Assembly (NCBI GenBank): GCA_038230975.1
Contig: JBBRMF010000013.1
Coordinates: forward strand, 1 to 41,017
From: JANXVV01 sp038230975
GTDB taxonomy: Bacteria; Planctomycetota; Phycisphaerae; Tepidisphaerales; Tepidisphaeraceae
Direction: 5' to 3'
Length of the DNA stretch: 41,017 nt
Shown here: positions 1 to 8,525 of the stretch, piece by piece
Position numbering within the stretch: position 1 is the first letter of the stretch
How the letters are laid out: each line of letters starts with the position of its first letter
The notes under the pieces: model-generated
Told to the model about the DNA's origin: nothing
The model's database searches: none
Seen by the model: only the letters and a program-made list of their open reading frames with translations
Program-made: the position numbers and the translations under genes

Positions 1-97
1 CCGCGACCTGTGGCACCGTGAATCCTATTCGTGACGAAGCACTAAAGCGTTTCTCAGGTTGTATTTTTCGCGACAAGGTTAAAGAGCGAGGATCAAA
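1..97 (+). other. window edge upstream of nrfA, possibly the 3' end of nrfH
   Basis: Two plus-strand frames run in from the left edge. One stops at 32-34. The other stops at 99-101, overlapping the nrfA start as ATGA. In NrfHA systems the membrane tetrahaem quinol dehydrogenase gene nrfH normally lies directly before nrfA, so one of these tails may be its end. Too little sequence is present to recognise a protein. A purine-rich stretch around 84-92 (GAGCGAGG) could serve as the nrfA ribosome binding site. Confidence 0.25.
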
Positions 98-1630
98 ATG
101 ATTTCACCTGAACCCACTGCCGCAGCCCCCAAACCCCCGGCCAGGCGATGGAGCAAATGGATATTCATCGCCACCGTGCTGGTCGTGGCACTGGTGAGCG
201 CGGGGGTGGCGGGTCTGCTGGTCAATATTTTCAATCACAAGCAGGAGGAAAAAAACATATACCTCCGGCTCGTAAATGTCACCGCCGACACCACCGACCC
301 CGCTCCCTGGGGCATCAATTGGCCACATGAATACGACAGCTACAAGATGACCTCCACACCCACCAAGACCCAGTTCGGTGGCGGCGACACCCTCCCTCCC
401 GAAAAAGCAGAATCATTCCCCTGGCTAACGCGAATGTTTGCCGGATACGCATTTTCGCTCGACTACCGCGACCGCCACGGCCACGCGTTTATGCTGCTCG
501 ATCAGGAGAACACACGCCGGGTCACCGAAAAACAGCAGCCCGGCGCATGCCTTCATTGCCATGCATCGATCATTCCAACCTACCGACGGATCGGTGAAGG
601 CGATGTGATGAAGGGCTTCGAGGCCGTGTGCGCGATGAAGTATCAAGACGCGCACGCCGAGATTGTTAAAACAGGATCAAGCAACCCCAACGACTCGAAC
701 GGCCAACAGCCCGGCACGCATATCGCAGGTGCCCACCCCGTCAGTTGTGTTGACTGTCACGACCCCAAAAGCATGGAATTGCGCGTCACCCGCCCCGGGT
801 TTATCCGCGGGATCGCCGCACTGAAAAAACATCAGGGCATCGAGCAATACGACGTCAATCGCGACGCCACCCGCCAGGAAATGCGCTCGTTCGTCTGCGG
901 ACAATGTCACGTCGAATACTACTTCCGCGGCGATCAGAAAACGCTTACCTATCCCTGGGCCAACGGCACCAAAGTCGAAGAGATCGAAGCCTACTACGAC
1001 AACCATTCCAACTTTGCGGACAGCAAACCATTTACCGATTGGCTGCACAAAGAGACCGGTGCAAAGACGCTCAAGGCACAGCATCCGGAGTTTGAAACCT
1101 GGAGCCAGGGCATCCACGCGCGAAGCGGTGTCTCGTGTGCCGACTGCCACATGCCCTACAAGCGTGAAGGTGCCACAAAAGTATCCGATCACTGGGTTCG
1201 GAGCCCGCTGCTCAATATCAACCGCGCCTGCCAGGTGTGTCACCATTACGATGAAACCGAAATCCGCTCGCGCGTCGAAACCATTCAGACCCGACATGTC
1301 GCATTGCTGCAACGGGCCGGCCAATCGCTTGTCGGAATGCTCGATGCGGTGAAGGTTGCCAAGGCCAACGGTGCCACCGATGCGCAACTGCAATCCGCGC
1401 TGGCCCTGCATCGCAAAGCGCAATGGCGACTCGACTTTGTCGCCGCCGAAAACTCAATGGGCTTCCACGCCCCGCAGGAAAGCGCCCGCGTGCTTGCCGA
1501 GTCCATCGACTACAGCAACCAGGCGCGCATCGCCGCCCTCAGCATCTTCCTGCCGGAGAATATTCGCAATCCAAACACGCCTCCGGCGACGCAACCCACC
1601 GCCCCGACCAGGTCCGCCGGCCCCAGTTAA
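98..1630 (+). CDS. nrfA: ammonia-forming cytochrome c nitrite reductase, pentahaem (NrfA)
   Basis: Periplasmic enzyme that reduces nitrite to ammonium with six electrons, normally fed from the quinol pool by NrfH. The 510 residues start with a basic stretch and one hydrophobic segment (about 20-45), a signal or membrane anchor. Five haem motifs are visible: CLHCH (151-155), CVDCH (217-221), CGQCH (267-271, followed by VEYYF carrying the Ca ligand and catalytic Tyr region), CADCH (347-351) and CQVCH (378-382). The KAQHP motif before haem 4 carries the catalytic His of the family. Haem 1 is bound by CXXCH, not the CXXCK of the E. coli and Wolinella enzymes, so this is the His-ligated variant. 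The Pro/Thr-rich C-terminal tail is not conserved. The ATG overlaps an upstream open frame, which suggests operon coupling. Identification as NrfA is strong; physiological direction is inferred from the family. Confidence 0.93.
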   Translation: MISPEPTAAAPKPPARRWSKWIFIATVLVVALVSAGVAGLLVNIFNHKQEEKNIYLRLVNVTADTTDPAPWGINWPHEYDSYKMTSTPTKTQFGGGDTLPPEKAESFPWLTRMFAGYAFSLDYRDRHGHAFMLLDQENTRRVTEKQQPGACLHCHASIIPTYRRIGEGDVMKGFEAVCAMKYQDAHAEIVKTGSSNPNDSNGQQPGTHIAGAHPVSCVDCHDPKSMELRVTRPGFIRGIAALKKHQGIEQYDVNRDATRQEMRSFVCGQCHVEYYFRGDQKTLTYPWANGTKVEEIEAYYDNHSNFADSKPFTDWLHKETGAKTLKAQHPEFETWSQGIHARSGVSCADCHMPYKREGATKVSDHWVRSPLLNINRACQVCHHYDETEIRSRVETIQTRHVALLQRAGQSLVGMLDAVKVAKANGATDAQLQSALALHRKAQWRLDFVAAENSMGFHAPQESARVLAESIDYSNQARIAALSIFLPENIRNPNTPPATQPTAPTRSAGPS

Positions 1631-1760
1631 GCAGGAGCGCGCAAATGATTGCGCCACAAATAAGTTCTTAAGCTTTGTACGTCTCTCAAAGCAAAAGACC
1701 GGGACAAATTCGCCGAATTGCTGTGGAAATACAGATTCATTGTCTTTTTACCCACCCCGT

Positions 1761-1790
1761 TTTTTGTTCCATTTTGTTCCGTTTTGTTCC
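1761..1790 (+). repeat. three tandem 10-bp repeats, NTTTTGTTCC
   Basis: The 283-bp gap between nrfA and gspD (1631-1913) contains three back-to-back decamers, TTTTTGTTCC, ATTTTGTTCC and GTTTTGTTCC. The spacing is one helical turn. They lie about 85 bp upstream of the weak promoter proposed for gspD, so they could be an operator array, but no regulator is implied by the sequence. I see no gene in the rest of the gap. Confidence 0.6.
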
Positions 1791-1875
1791 ATGGACCGCT
1801 CACGCTCGCAGACTTTTTGCCCACGGTCATCCCCTGGCATTTCACTTCGATCTTTCTGCGGCTGCACACGTTTTG

Positions 1876-1904
1876 TTGTTGTTCAATCCACTCTGACGTA
1901 GACT
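1876..1904 (+). promoter_or_regulatory. possible promoter for gspD giving a near-leaderless mRNA
   Basis: TTGTTG (1876-1881), a 17-bp spacer and TAGACT (1899-1904) form a weak sigma-70-like promoter. Transcription would begin around 1911, only a few bases before the gspD ATG at 1914. No Shine-Dalgarno sequence is visible before that ATG, which fits a leaderless transcript. By-eye call. Confidence 0.25.
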
Positions 1905-1913
1905 ACCTTCACG

Positions 1914-4319
1914 ATGCGTCATGCCCCAAAAGTACAGCACGTTCGATGGGTATTAACGGCGGTTCTTTTTTTTGTCAGCCGCGTTCTGCTCGCGCAAACC
2001 ACCACGCAACCGGCCGTTGATGGCGCACCGGTGACGATGGAGTTCCCCGCAGACGGCATCGAACTGAAGACGCTCGTCGACATCGTCACCAAACGGCTGC
2101 ACATCCCGATCCTTTACGATGAATCGCTCAAAGGCCGCATCGTCGTGCGCGTGCCGGTCAATGTGCCGGAAAGCTCGTTGCTCAGCGTTCTGCAAAGCGC
2201 GCTTCGCATGAAGCAATTGGCGTTGATCGACGCGGATCAACCGGGCTGGAAGCAAGTCGTCGCCGCGCCGATTCTGGCGGCTGTCGCGAAACCCACCGCC
2301 ATCGGGGCGATCCCGGAACCCGGTACACCCATCACGCAAATCCTTACGCTTCGCCATAACGATCCTGCCCGACTCGTCGAAGCGATTCGTCCGCTGCTGA
2401 CAAATCCCGGTGGCAACGTCCAGGCGCTCACCGGGCAACGGGCGCTGATCGTCAGTGACTATCCCACGGTCATGAAGCGCATCGCGGAAATGATCACGCT
2501 GCTCGACACTGAAGGCGCCGCAGCCGACGTGCAGTTTGTGCCGCTCAAGCAGGCCGAAGCCACCGCCATCGCGCCGATCGCGACGGCACTTATCACAACG
2601 AAAGACACCTACCAATTCGGAGCCGCCGGCACGGGGATTCTGATCTCCCCCGATGACCGCGTGAATCAATTGGTCGTCGTCGCCCCGGCCGAACGAATGA
2701 AGGAAATCATCTCTCTCATTCAAGGCCTCGATCGCCCGATTGATCTGCCCACGAAGGTGTATCACCTCAAGAGCATCAGCCCGGAGCGCGTCGATAAGCT
2801 CATGAAAAATCTGCTCGGTGGCACGGCGGCCAAGCGTTCGTATCAAGCCAGTATCGATCGTGAATCGCAGTCGCTCATCGTGTCGGCGAGTCCCGAAATT
2901 CATCTTCGGCTTGAAGCGATGATGAAGGAACTGGACATCGCCGTCCCGGAATCACAAAGCCCGATCCGATTCTACAAATTGAAGAACACCAAGGCCGCGG
3001 ATGTGTTGGCGACGATCAGCGGCCTTTACGGACAGAGCGGCAACTCCGCCAACTCAGGCAGCGTGGAGTTTGACCAGGAGCCCCGCCCGGCGAATCAATC
3101 GATGCCGAATACGTCTGGCGGCAACGTTCCTCCGCCCGTCAACTCGAATCCTGCCAACACATCATCTCCTGTGGGTTCAACTGCGATAACTCCCAATGTG
3201 CCGGCCAATTCAAATTTCACTCCTCCACAACAGCCGCGAAATCTTACTTCACTACAAAGGCCTTCCGGAGATTCATCGAACCCCAACCTCGGCACTAACT
3301 CCGATTCCCGCTACGGCTACAACCCATCGCGCGCAGTCTCCGGTGATCTACTCGGCGGAGGTGGAAGTTCCGCGATGGCCGTCCATGCCTCGAACGCAAC
3401 CGTCGCGGCGGACTTGAACACGAACAGCATCATCGTGATCGCCCCGCCGCCGGTCCAGACAAGTTATGCGGAACTCATCAAACGCCTCGATCAGCGTCGG
3501 CCGCAGGTGCAGGTGGAATGCACGATCGTCACGCTTGATACTTCCGACGGTTCCAGCTTTGCGGTGGATATCAGCAAGCTCGGCGGCGTAGGCGCGAGCA
3601 AGCTGCTCACCTTCAGTTCATTCGGCGTCGCGGGATTAAACGTCTCTTCCGGCACGCTCACCCCCACGGCCGGCACCGGCGGGACGGTCGCGCTGCTCAA
3701 TCCTGGCATTGCCGACGTGGTGATTCGCGCGCTCTCGACCCATACCCGCGCGCGGTTGGTCTCCGCTCCGCAAATCCTCGTCAACGATAACGGTAAAGGC
3801 AAACTCGTCAGCGTCAATCAGCAGCCGTTCGCCGAGATTCTCGACACCGCCAGTTCGCAATCGCGCACCGGTCTGGGCGGGCAAGCCGAAGCCGGCACGA
3901 CGATCAGCGTAGAGCCGCACATCAGTGAAGATGATTATTTGCAGTTGGCTTACAGCGTCGAACTCAGCAGCTTCACCGGCGCCGCCACCGCCGGTTTGCC
4001 TCCCCCGAGCCAAAAGAACACGATCGACAGCACCGTCACCATTCCCGATGGCTACACCATCGTGGTGGGTGGCCTGAACCAGAAAAACTTTACCTCCGTG
4101 CTCAACTCGCTCCCCATCATCGACCAGATTCCGATTCTCAATCTGCTTTTTGGAAGCCGCTCTGTTCAGCATACTGACACGACACTGTTCGTGTTTATTC
4201 GACCGATCATTCTGCGCAATGACAAGTTCGACGACCTGAAATATTTATCCGACATCAAAACCCGCAGTGCCAGCTTGCCGGGACCTTACCCGGTGAGTGA
4301 ACCGATTCCGATTAAGTAA
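1914..4319 (+). CDS. gspD: type II secretion system secretin GspD
   Basis: Outer-membrane channel of the type II secretion system, forming a multimeric secretin ring. The 801-residue protein opens with a signal peptide (about 1-28, ending near VLLAQ). Next come a TonB-like N0 domain (about 40-105) and repeated N1-N3 ring domains. The C-terminal secretin domain (about 540-785) contains RARLVSAPQILVNDNGKG and LPIIDQIPILNLLFGSR, both typical of the family. A roughly 110-residue Asn/Ser/Pro/Gly-rich loop (about 375-490) interrupts the last N domain and is longer than usual. The TAA stop overlaps the gspE ATG as TAATG, so the two genes are translationally coupled. No pilotin or gspC gene accompanies it. 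Confidence 0.93.
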   Translation: MRHAPKVQHVRWVLTAVLFFVSRVLLAQTTTQPAVDGAPVTMEFPADGIELKTLVDIVTKRLHIPILYDESLKGRIVVRVPVNVPESSLLSVLQSALRMKQLALIDADQPGWKQVVAAPILAAVAKPTAIGAIPEPGTPITQILTLRHNDPARLVEAIRPLLTNPGGNVQALTGQRALIVSDYPTVMKRIAEMITLLDTEGAAADVQFVPLKQAEATAIAPIATALITTKDTYQFGAAGTGILISPDDRVNQLVVVAPAERMKEIISLIQGLDRPIDLPTKVYHLKSISPERVDKLMKNLLGGTAAKRSYQASIDRESQSLIVSASPEIHLRLEAMMKELDIAVPESQSPIRFYKLKNTKAADVLATISGLYGQSGNSANSGSVEFDQEPRPANQSMPNTSGGNVPPPVNSNPANTSSPVGSTAITPNVPANSNFTPPQQPRNLTSLQRPSGDSSNPNLGTNSDSRYGYNPSRAVSGDLLGGGGSSAMAVHASNATVAADLNTNSIIVIAPPPVQTSYAELIKRLDQRRPQVQVECTIVTLDTSDGSSFAVDISKLGGVGASKLLTFSSFGVAGLNVSSGTLTPTAGTGGTVALLNPGIADVVIRALSTHTRARLVSAPQILVNDNGKGKLVSVNQQPFAEILDTASSQSRTGLGGQAEAGTTISVEPHISEDDYLQLAYSVELSSFTGAATAGLPPPSQKNTIDSTVTIPDGYTIVVGGLNQKNFTSVLNSLPIIDQIPILNLLFGSRSVQHTDTTLFVFIRPIILRNDKFDDLKYLSDIKTRSASLPGPYPVSEPIPIK

Positions 4320-6079
4320 TGTCACAGTCGCCCCTTTCCCGAGTTCGCGCCGAGTTGACCGCCGCCCTCGCGGCGTCCGGGACCAACGCGCTAACGTTGC
4401 CCGAGCGGGCCTCGCTCACGCAACTCACCCAGGCCGCTCGTGTTTCAAGACTGTCCGATGCCGCAATCAATCGCGCGGTCGCAACAGCACTTGGCGTTCC
4501 GTACGTCGATACCCTTTCGTCGTATCCAACCGCTTCTGATTTTGTGACCTCCATCCCGATTGCCTTTGCCCGCCAGCACGGCGTTCTAGGGCTGGCCGGT
4601 AAAGAAGGACAACTGGTTGTCGCCCTATCAGATCCCTCCCATTGGGAGCAGCTTCAGGTCGTTTCCCGCACGCTGGGCAAGCCCGTGTCGCCGCTCTTCG
4701 CACCGCCCAACATCATCGCCGCAGCCATCAGCGAGGCGTATCAGCAGCGCACCGGTCAAGCCCAGGACTTCATCGAAAAGTTGGACCGCACTGAAGTGAT
4801 GGATGAATTGGCAACCATCGCCGGGCGCGAAGATCTGCTCGACAACGCCAGTCGCGCTCCGGTCATCAAGCTCGTTAATCTGATGTTGTTTGAGGCCGTC
4901 AAATCCAATGCCTCCGATGTGCATATCCAGCCGTACGAAGATCGCCTGATGATCCGCACGCGAATCGATGGCGTGCTCTACGATTCATTCACGCTGCCCA
5001 AGGGAATTCAGGAAGAAGTCATCAGCCGTGTGAAGGTAATGGGCCGAATGAACATCGCCGAAAAACGCCTCAGCCAGGACGGTCGCGCCACGGTTGAAAT
5101 CGGTGAGCGCAACGTCGATCTTCGCATCGCCAGCCTCCCGACCAGCTACGGTGAGCGCGTCGTCATCCGCCTGCTCGACAAAAGCACGCGATTGTACAGC
5201 CTGCCGGAAATCGGCATGGATGAGCGAACGCTCGTTCGCTTCCGCCAACTCATCACAGTAGAGCATGGGCTGATTCTCGTCACCGGCCCCACCGGCAGCG
5301 GTAAAAGCACCACGCTCTATTCCGCGCTTCGCCAACTCAACAGCAAAGAAAAAAATATTCTGACGTTGGAAGATCCAATCGAGTATCAGCTCGACGGAAT
5401 CAGCCAGACGCAAGTCAGTGAGAAAAAAGGAATGACCTTCGCCAGCGGCTTGCGAAGCGTGCTTCGACAAGACCCGGACATCATCATGGTCGGTGAAATC
5501 CGGGATCTGGAGACCGCCACGATGGCAATCCAATCTTCGCTCACGGGCCACCTGGTCTTCAGCACGCTGCATACCAACGATGCCGCCAGTGCTGTCACGC
5601 GTCTGCTGGACTTGGGCATCGAACCATATCTCGTTGCCAGTTCGGTGGTCGGTGTGCTGGCCCAACGGCTGGTTCGCCGCATCTGCCCCGATTGCGGAAA
5701 GCCGTACGCACCGAACGAAACCGAACTCCGCTGGCTCAACGTAGCGCGCTCCGCGGCCTCGCAAATGAGACAGGGCACCGGTTGCGCCGGTTGCCGCCAG
5801 ACCGGGTATCGCGGCCGACTGGGAACCTTTGAATTGCTCGTCCTCGACGATGAAGTCCGCAAGCTGGTTGCCTCCCGCGCCACTGCCTCTGCGATTAAAG
5901 ACGCCGGGTTACGCAACGGCACTCGCACGCTCCGCGATGATGGCATCGAAAAAATTCTCGCCGGTTCCACGACCATCGCCGAAGTGGAACGCGTAACGTT
6001 AGAACCGGAATTTACCGATCCGAGCCCACCGACTGAGACGATATTGAACAAGGTCACTGAAGTGACCACGCCGGTTTGA
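4319..6079 (+). CDS. gspE: type II secretion / type IV pilus assembly ATPase GspE
   Basis: Cytoplasmic hexameric ATPase that powers pseudopilus assembly. The 586 residues comprise an N-terminal MshEN/GspE-N-like domain (about 20-160) and the secretion ATPase core. The Walker A motif GPTGSGKST lies at about 323-331, followed by the Asp box around TLEDPIEYQ, Walker B (DIIMVGEIRDLETA) and the His box (GHLVFSTLHTNDA). A C-terminal zinc-binding tetracysteine (C456, C459, C489, C492) is intact, as in GspE and PilB. The start overlaps the gspD stop by one base. PilB is an alternative name, but the partner secretin and pseudopilins favour GspE. Confidence 0.95.
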   Translation: MSQSPLSRVRAELTAALAASGTNALTLPERASLTQLTQAARVSRLSDAAINRAVATALGVPYVDTLSSYPTASDFVTSIPIAFARQHGVLGLAGKEGQLVVALSDPSHWEQLQVVSRTLGKPVSPLFAPPNIIAAAISEAYQQRTGQAQDFIEKLDRTEVMDELATIAGREDLLDNASRAPVIKLVNLMLFEAVKSNASDVHIQPYEDRLMIRTRIDGVLYDSFTLPKGIQEEVISRVKVMGRMNIAEKRLSQDGRATVEIGERNVDLRIASLPTSYGERVVIRLLDKSTRLYSLPEIGMDERTLVRFRQLITVEHGLILVTGPTGSGKSTTLYSALRQLNSKEKNILTLEDPIEYQLDGISQTQVSEKKGMTFASGLRSVLRQDPDIIMVGEIRDLETATMAIQSSLTGHLVFSTLHTNDAASAVTRLLDLGIEPYLVASSVVGVLAQRLVRRICPDCGKPYAPNETELRWLNVARSAASQMRQGTGCAGCRQTGYRGRLGTFELLVLDDEVRKLVASRATASAIKDAGLRNGTRTLRDDGIEKILAGSTTIAEVERVTLEPEFTDPSPPTETILNKVTEVTTPV

Positions 6080-6087
6080 CGATTTTC

Positions 6088-6186
6088 TCCCTCCCCCGGT
6101 ACTCCGGGGGAGGGCCGGGGTGGGGGCTTTCACCCGAGTGGAAAAAGCCCCCACCCTAACCCTCCCCCGGAGTACCGGGAGAGGGG
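6088..6186. repeat. long imperfect inverted repeat, AGTAC-centred palindrome family
   Basis: This 99-bp element lies nine bases after the gspE stop. Two arms (6088-6131 and 6145-6186) are near-perfect reverse complements across a short loop, and each arm is itself a palindrome built on CCCTCCCC..AGTAC..GGGGAGGG. Related cores occur at 12654-12695 and 27489-27529. It could form a very stable RNA hairpin between gspE and gspF and lower expression of the distal genes. There is no U-tract, so it is not a classical terminator. Confidence 0.8.
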
Positions 6187-6206
6187 ATCAGACTTAGTGC
6201 AATGCC

Positions 6207-7409
6207 ATGGCCGTCTTCACATACAAAGCCTCCGACCCCCGCAGCGCCGATCTGACCGGCACCATCGCCGCCGACACGCCTCGGCAGGCCCGGGATCTTT
6301 TGCGTCAACGCGGATTGATCGTCAAAGACCTCACCGAAGACCGCACCTCCGCAAAGCGAGGTGGCACCCGACGCGCCGGTGGATCCAAATATCAGTCCAC
6401 ACTTTTCATTCGCGAGCTCTCCACGCTGCTTAGCGTCGGCGTGCCGTTGCTCGACACGTTGGACACGATCGGCCGACAACACCAAGGCCGATTTCACACC
6501 GCAGTGCTGTTGCTGCGGGATCGGGTGGCTGCCGGTTCCAGCCTTGCCAACGCCATGCGGGAACAACCGGAAACGTTTGACGATCTCTGCGTCAACATCA
6601 CCGAAGTCGGTGAAGATGCCGGCACCCTCGATAGCGCTCTGGAACGATTGGCCGAGTTTCGCGAGCGTTCCCAGCAACTCAAAGGTCGCGTCAGCACAGC
6701 ATTAATTTACCCGGCGATCGTCCTTACGACCGCGCTATTCGCCTCGATGTTCTTGATGACATTCGTCGTACCCAAGATCCTGGAGCCATTGATCGAGCAA
6801 GGCCAACCGCTTCCGCTCCCGACACGAATCGTCAAAGGGGCGAGCGATTTCCTACTGGCCTGGGGCTGGCTGCTGGCCCTGATCGGGATCGCCGCCACCG
6901 GCGCAATCCTCGCCCTCCTTCGCACGCAAAAAGGAAAATGGTGGTGGCATCGTACGATCCTTCGCCTGCCATTGATCGGCGAGCTTTCTCGCAAACAGGC
7001 GATCGTTCGTATCGCGATCGTCGTCAGCACACTGCTTAAAAGTGGCATTGTTTTTCTTCGCTCTCTGGAAATCGCCGAGCGCACCACTCGCAATTTAATT
7101 TTGCGCGATGCTCTGCATCGTTGCGGCAAAGCCATCACCGCCGGTGAAGATATCGCCATCGCCCTGGAAGAGACCGAAGCCTTCCCACCGATGGTCGTGC
7201 AGGTGTTTGCGCTCGGCCAACAATCCGGTCGGCTGGAAGAAATGCTCGATCGCCTCGCCACGACGTACGATCAACAGGTAAACTTGGCCGCCCAACGATT
7301 GACCGCCGTGCTCGAACCGGTGCTGATCATTTTGCTGGCAATCCTCGTACTATTCATCGTGATGGCCACGGTGCTACCGATTCTGGAGGCTGGAAATGCA
7401 ATTCAATGA
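6207..7409 (+). CDS. gspF: type II secretion inner-membrane platform protein GspF
   Basis: Polytopic inner-membrane protein of the assembly platform that couples the GspE ATPase to the pseudopilus. The 400-residue length is typical. An N-terminal GspF-type segment (AVFTYKASDP..) is followed by two homologous T2SSF domains (about 70-195 and 270-390), each ending in membrane helices (about 168-192, 218-240 and 372-397). The ATG follows the palindromic element. The 3' end overlaps gspG by 14 bases, which indicates coupled translation. Confidence 0.93.
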   Translation: MAVFTYKASDPRSADLTGTIAADTPRQARDLLRQRGLIVKDLTEDRTSAKRGGTRRAGGSKYQSTLFIRELSTLLSVGVPLLDTLDTIGRQHQGRFHTAVLLLRDRVAAGSSLANAMREQPETFDDLCVNITEVGEDAGTLDSALERLAEFRERSQQLKGRVSTALIYPAIVLTTALFASMFLMTFVVPKILEPLIEQGQPLPLPTRIVKGASDFLLAWGWLLALIGIAATGAILALLRTQKGKWWWHRTILRLPLIGELSRKQAIVRIAIVVSTLLKSGIVFLRSLEIAERTTRNLILRDALHRCGKAITAGEDIAIALEETEAFPPMVVQVFALGQQSGRLEEMLDRLATTYDQQVNLAAQRLTAVLEPVLIILLAILVLFIVMATVLPILEAGNAIQ

Positions 7410-7845
7410 ACGTCCCATACACCATCTGAACGTGCTAAGCCGCAAGCGTCGTCGAGCTTTCTCACTCATCGAAGTGATGATCGTCGTCGTCATCATGGGA
7501 TTGATGGCTGGGCTGGTAACCTATGCCACCACCGGGATCTTGGAACGCTCGAAACGAACGAAGGCTCGCGCAGACATTAGCGCACTCGCGGTTTCCGTGG
7601 ATATTTTCTATCTCGCGACCGGCAAGTTCCCCGACAATCACGAAGGCCTACAATCGATCGTGCCCGGATACATCAAAGTGCTGCCGAAAGATCCATGGGG
7701 GAACCCATATGCTTACGTCCAGCCCGGTAAAAATGCGCAGTACGATATCATCTCCTACGGTGCCGACGGCCGCGAAGGCGGCACAGGTGCCGATGCAGAT
7801 ATCACGAGCAATGATATCGAAGTCAAAGAACTGCAAAAGAAGTGA
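7396..7845 (+). CDS. gspG: major pseudopilin GspG
   Basis: Main subunit of the type II secretion pseudopilus. The 149 residues contain a basic leader and the prepilin signal RRRAFSLIEVM, with Glu at +5 and a hydrophobic helix to about residue 48. The residue before the cleavage site is Ala rather than the usual Gly. The C-terminal half shows the GspG fold signature KDPWGNPYAYVQPG and an Asp-rich calcium-site-like tail (YGADGREGGTGADADI). Overlap with gspF and a TGATG junction with gspH place it mid-operon. Confidence 0.95.
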   Translation: MQFNERPIHHLNVLSRKRRRAFSLIEVMIVVVIMGLMAGLVTYATTGILERSKRTKARADISALAVSVDIFYLATGKFPDNHEGLQSIVPGYIKVLPKDPWGNPYAYVQPGKNAQYDIISYGADGREGGTGADADITSNDIEVKELQKK

Positions 7846-8525
7846 TGCCTTCAGAAAGCTCATTGTGGCACGTGCTTCCAGCCCGTGTTGGCGATTCAAT
7901 AGTAAAGATGACCGTGGCATTCAGTTTTTTTTCAGACACGCCGTTAACACGGGCTGGAAGCCCGTGCCACTGTTCGCCTGGTGAACGCGGCAGGCAGGGT
8001 TTCACCCTCATCGAAATCATGATGGCGGTGTTGCTGATGGCCCTGCTGACCGGAGCAGCCGCCTTGAGTTTTTCCGAGCCGTTGCGATCTGCGCGGTCCA
8101 AAGATGCGGTCGAACTCGTCCGTTTTTTTGACGAAACCTCTCGCCAAGCCGCGCGCCGATTCGGTAAACCGGTCCGACTGACCTTCGATCTTTCCACCGG
8201 TAAGATCGCGCGGTGGGTCGGTGAACAACGGCAATACGAAGCCACGCTTCCGCATGGCTGCCGTATCCGCCAGGTCCGCACCGCTGCCCGACGTGTTGCC
8301 GACGGTGAAATGGAGATCGACTGTTCCGCGCGCGGCGTAACGCGCACCTACGGCGTTCATCTTTCCGGTTCCGGTTTCGATACCTGGTTACTCGTTTCAG
8401 GATTCAGCGGGGAAGTGTCCCTTATCAAAAATGAAGCTCAGCTCGATGCCATTTTCGCAGCCACCGCCACGCGCCGTGAAGCGCAGGATGTGCCTGAACC
8501 ACCGACTGGCGATGACCCTGATTGA
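7845..8525 (+). CDS. gspH: minor pseudopilin GspH-like, with a repeat-derived N-terminus
   Basis: Minor pseudopilin expected near the pseudopilus tip. The prepilin signal RQGFTLIEIMMAVLLMALL is clear, with Gly at -1 and Glu at +5. It is preceded by about 45-50 residues instead of the usual 6-20. This leader is encoded by a palindromic repeat (7865-7970) that is open in this frame. The chosen ATG (7845) overlaps the gspG stop as TGATG; an in-frame ATG at 7908 inside the repeat is the only later start before the signal. Assignment to GspH rather than another minor pseudopilin rests on gene order and a GspH-like C-terminal region. Confidence 0.8.
   Translation: MPSESSLWHVLPARVGDSIVKMTVAFSFFSDTPLTRAGSPCHCSPGERGRQGFTLIEIMMAVLLMALLTGAAALSFSEPLRSARSKDAVELVRFFDETSRQAARRFGKPVRLTFDLSTGKIARWVGEQRQYEATLPHGCRIRQVRTAARRVADGEMEIDCSARGVTRTYGVHLSGSGFDTWLLVSGFSGEVSLIKNEAQLDAIFAATATRREAQDVPEPPTGDDPD
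7865..7970. repeat. 25-bp inverted repeat element, GGCTTCCAGCC family, inside gspH
   Basis: The arms at 7865-7889 and 7946-7970 are 25-bp reverse complements with one mismatch, separated by 56 bp. A second copy of similar architecture lies at 19171-19277 between genes. Here the whole element is read through as part of the gspH leader. It looks like a small non-autonomous palindromic element. Confidence 0.85.

Noticed and set aside
677..1423. 248-codon open frame on the minus strand
   Set aside because: It lies entirely opposite nrfA, whose haem motifs prove the plus-strand frame.
1953..2903. 316-codon open frame on the minus strand
   Set aside because: It lies wholly inside gspD, has no ribosome binding site or recognisable motif, and its composition reflects codon bias of the real gene.
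6088..6186. Rho-independent terminator between gspE and gspF
   Set aside because: The stem is strong but no U-tract follows, the arms are multi-part palindromes with relatives elsewhere in the window, and gspF-J need the same transcript.
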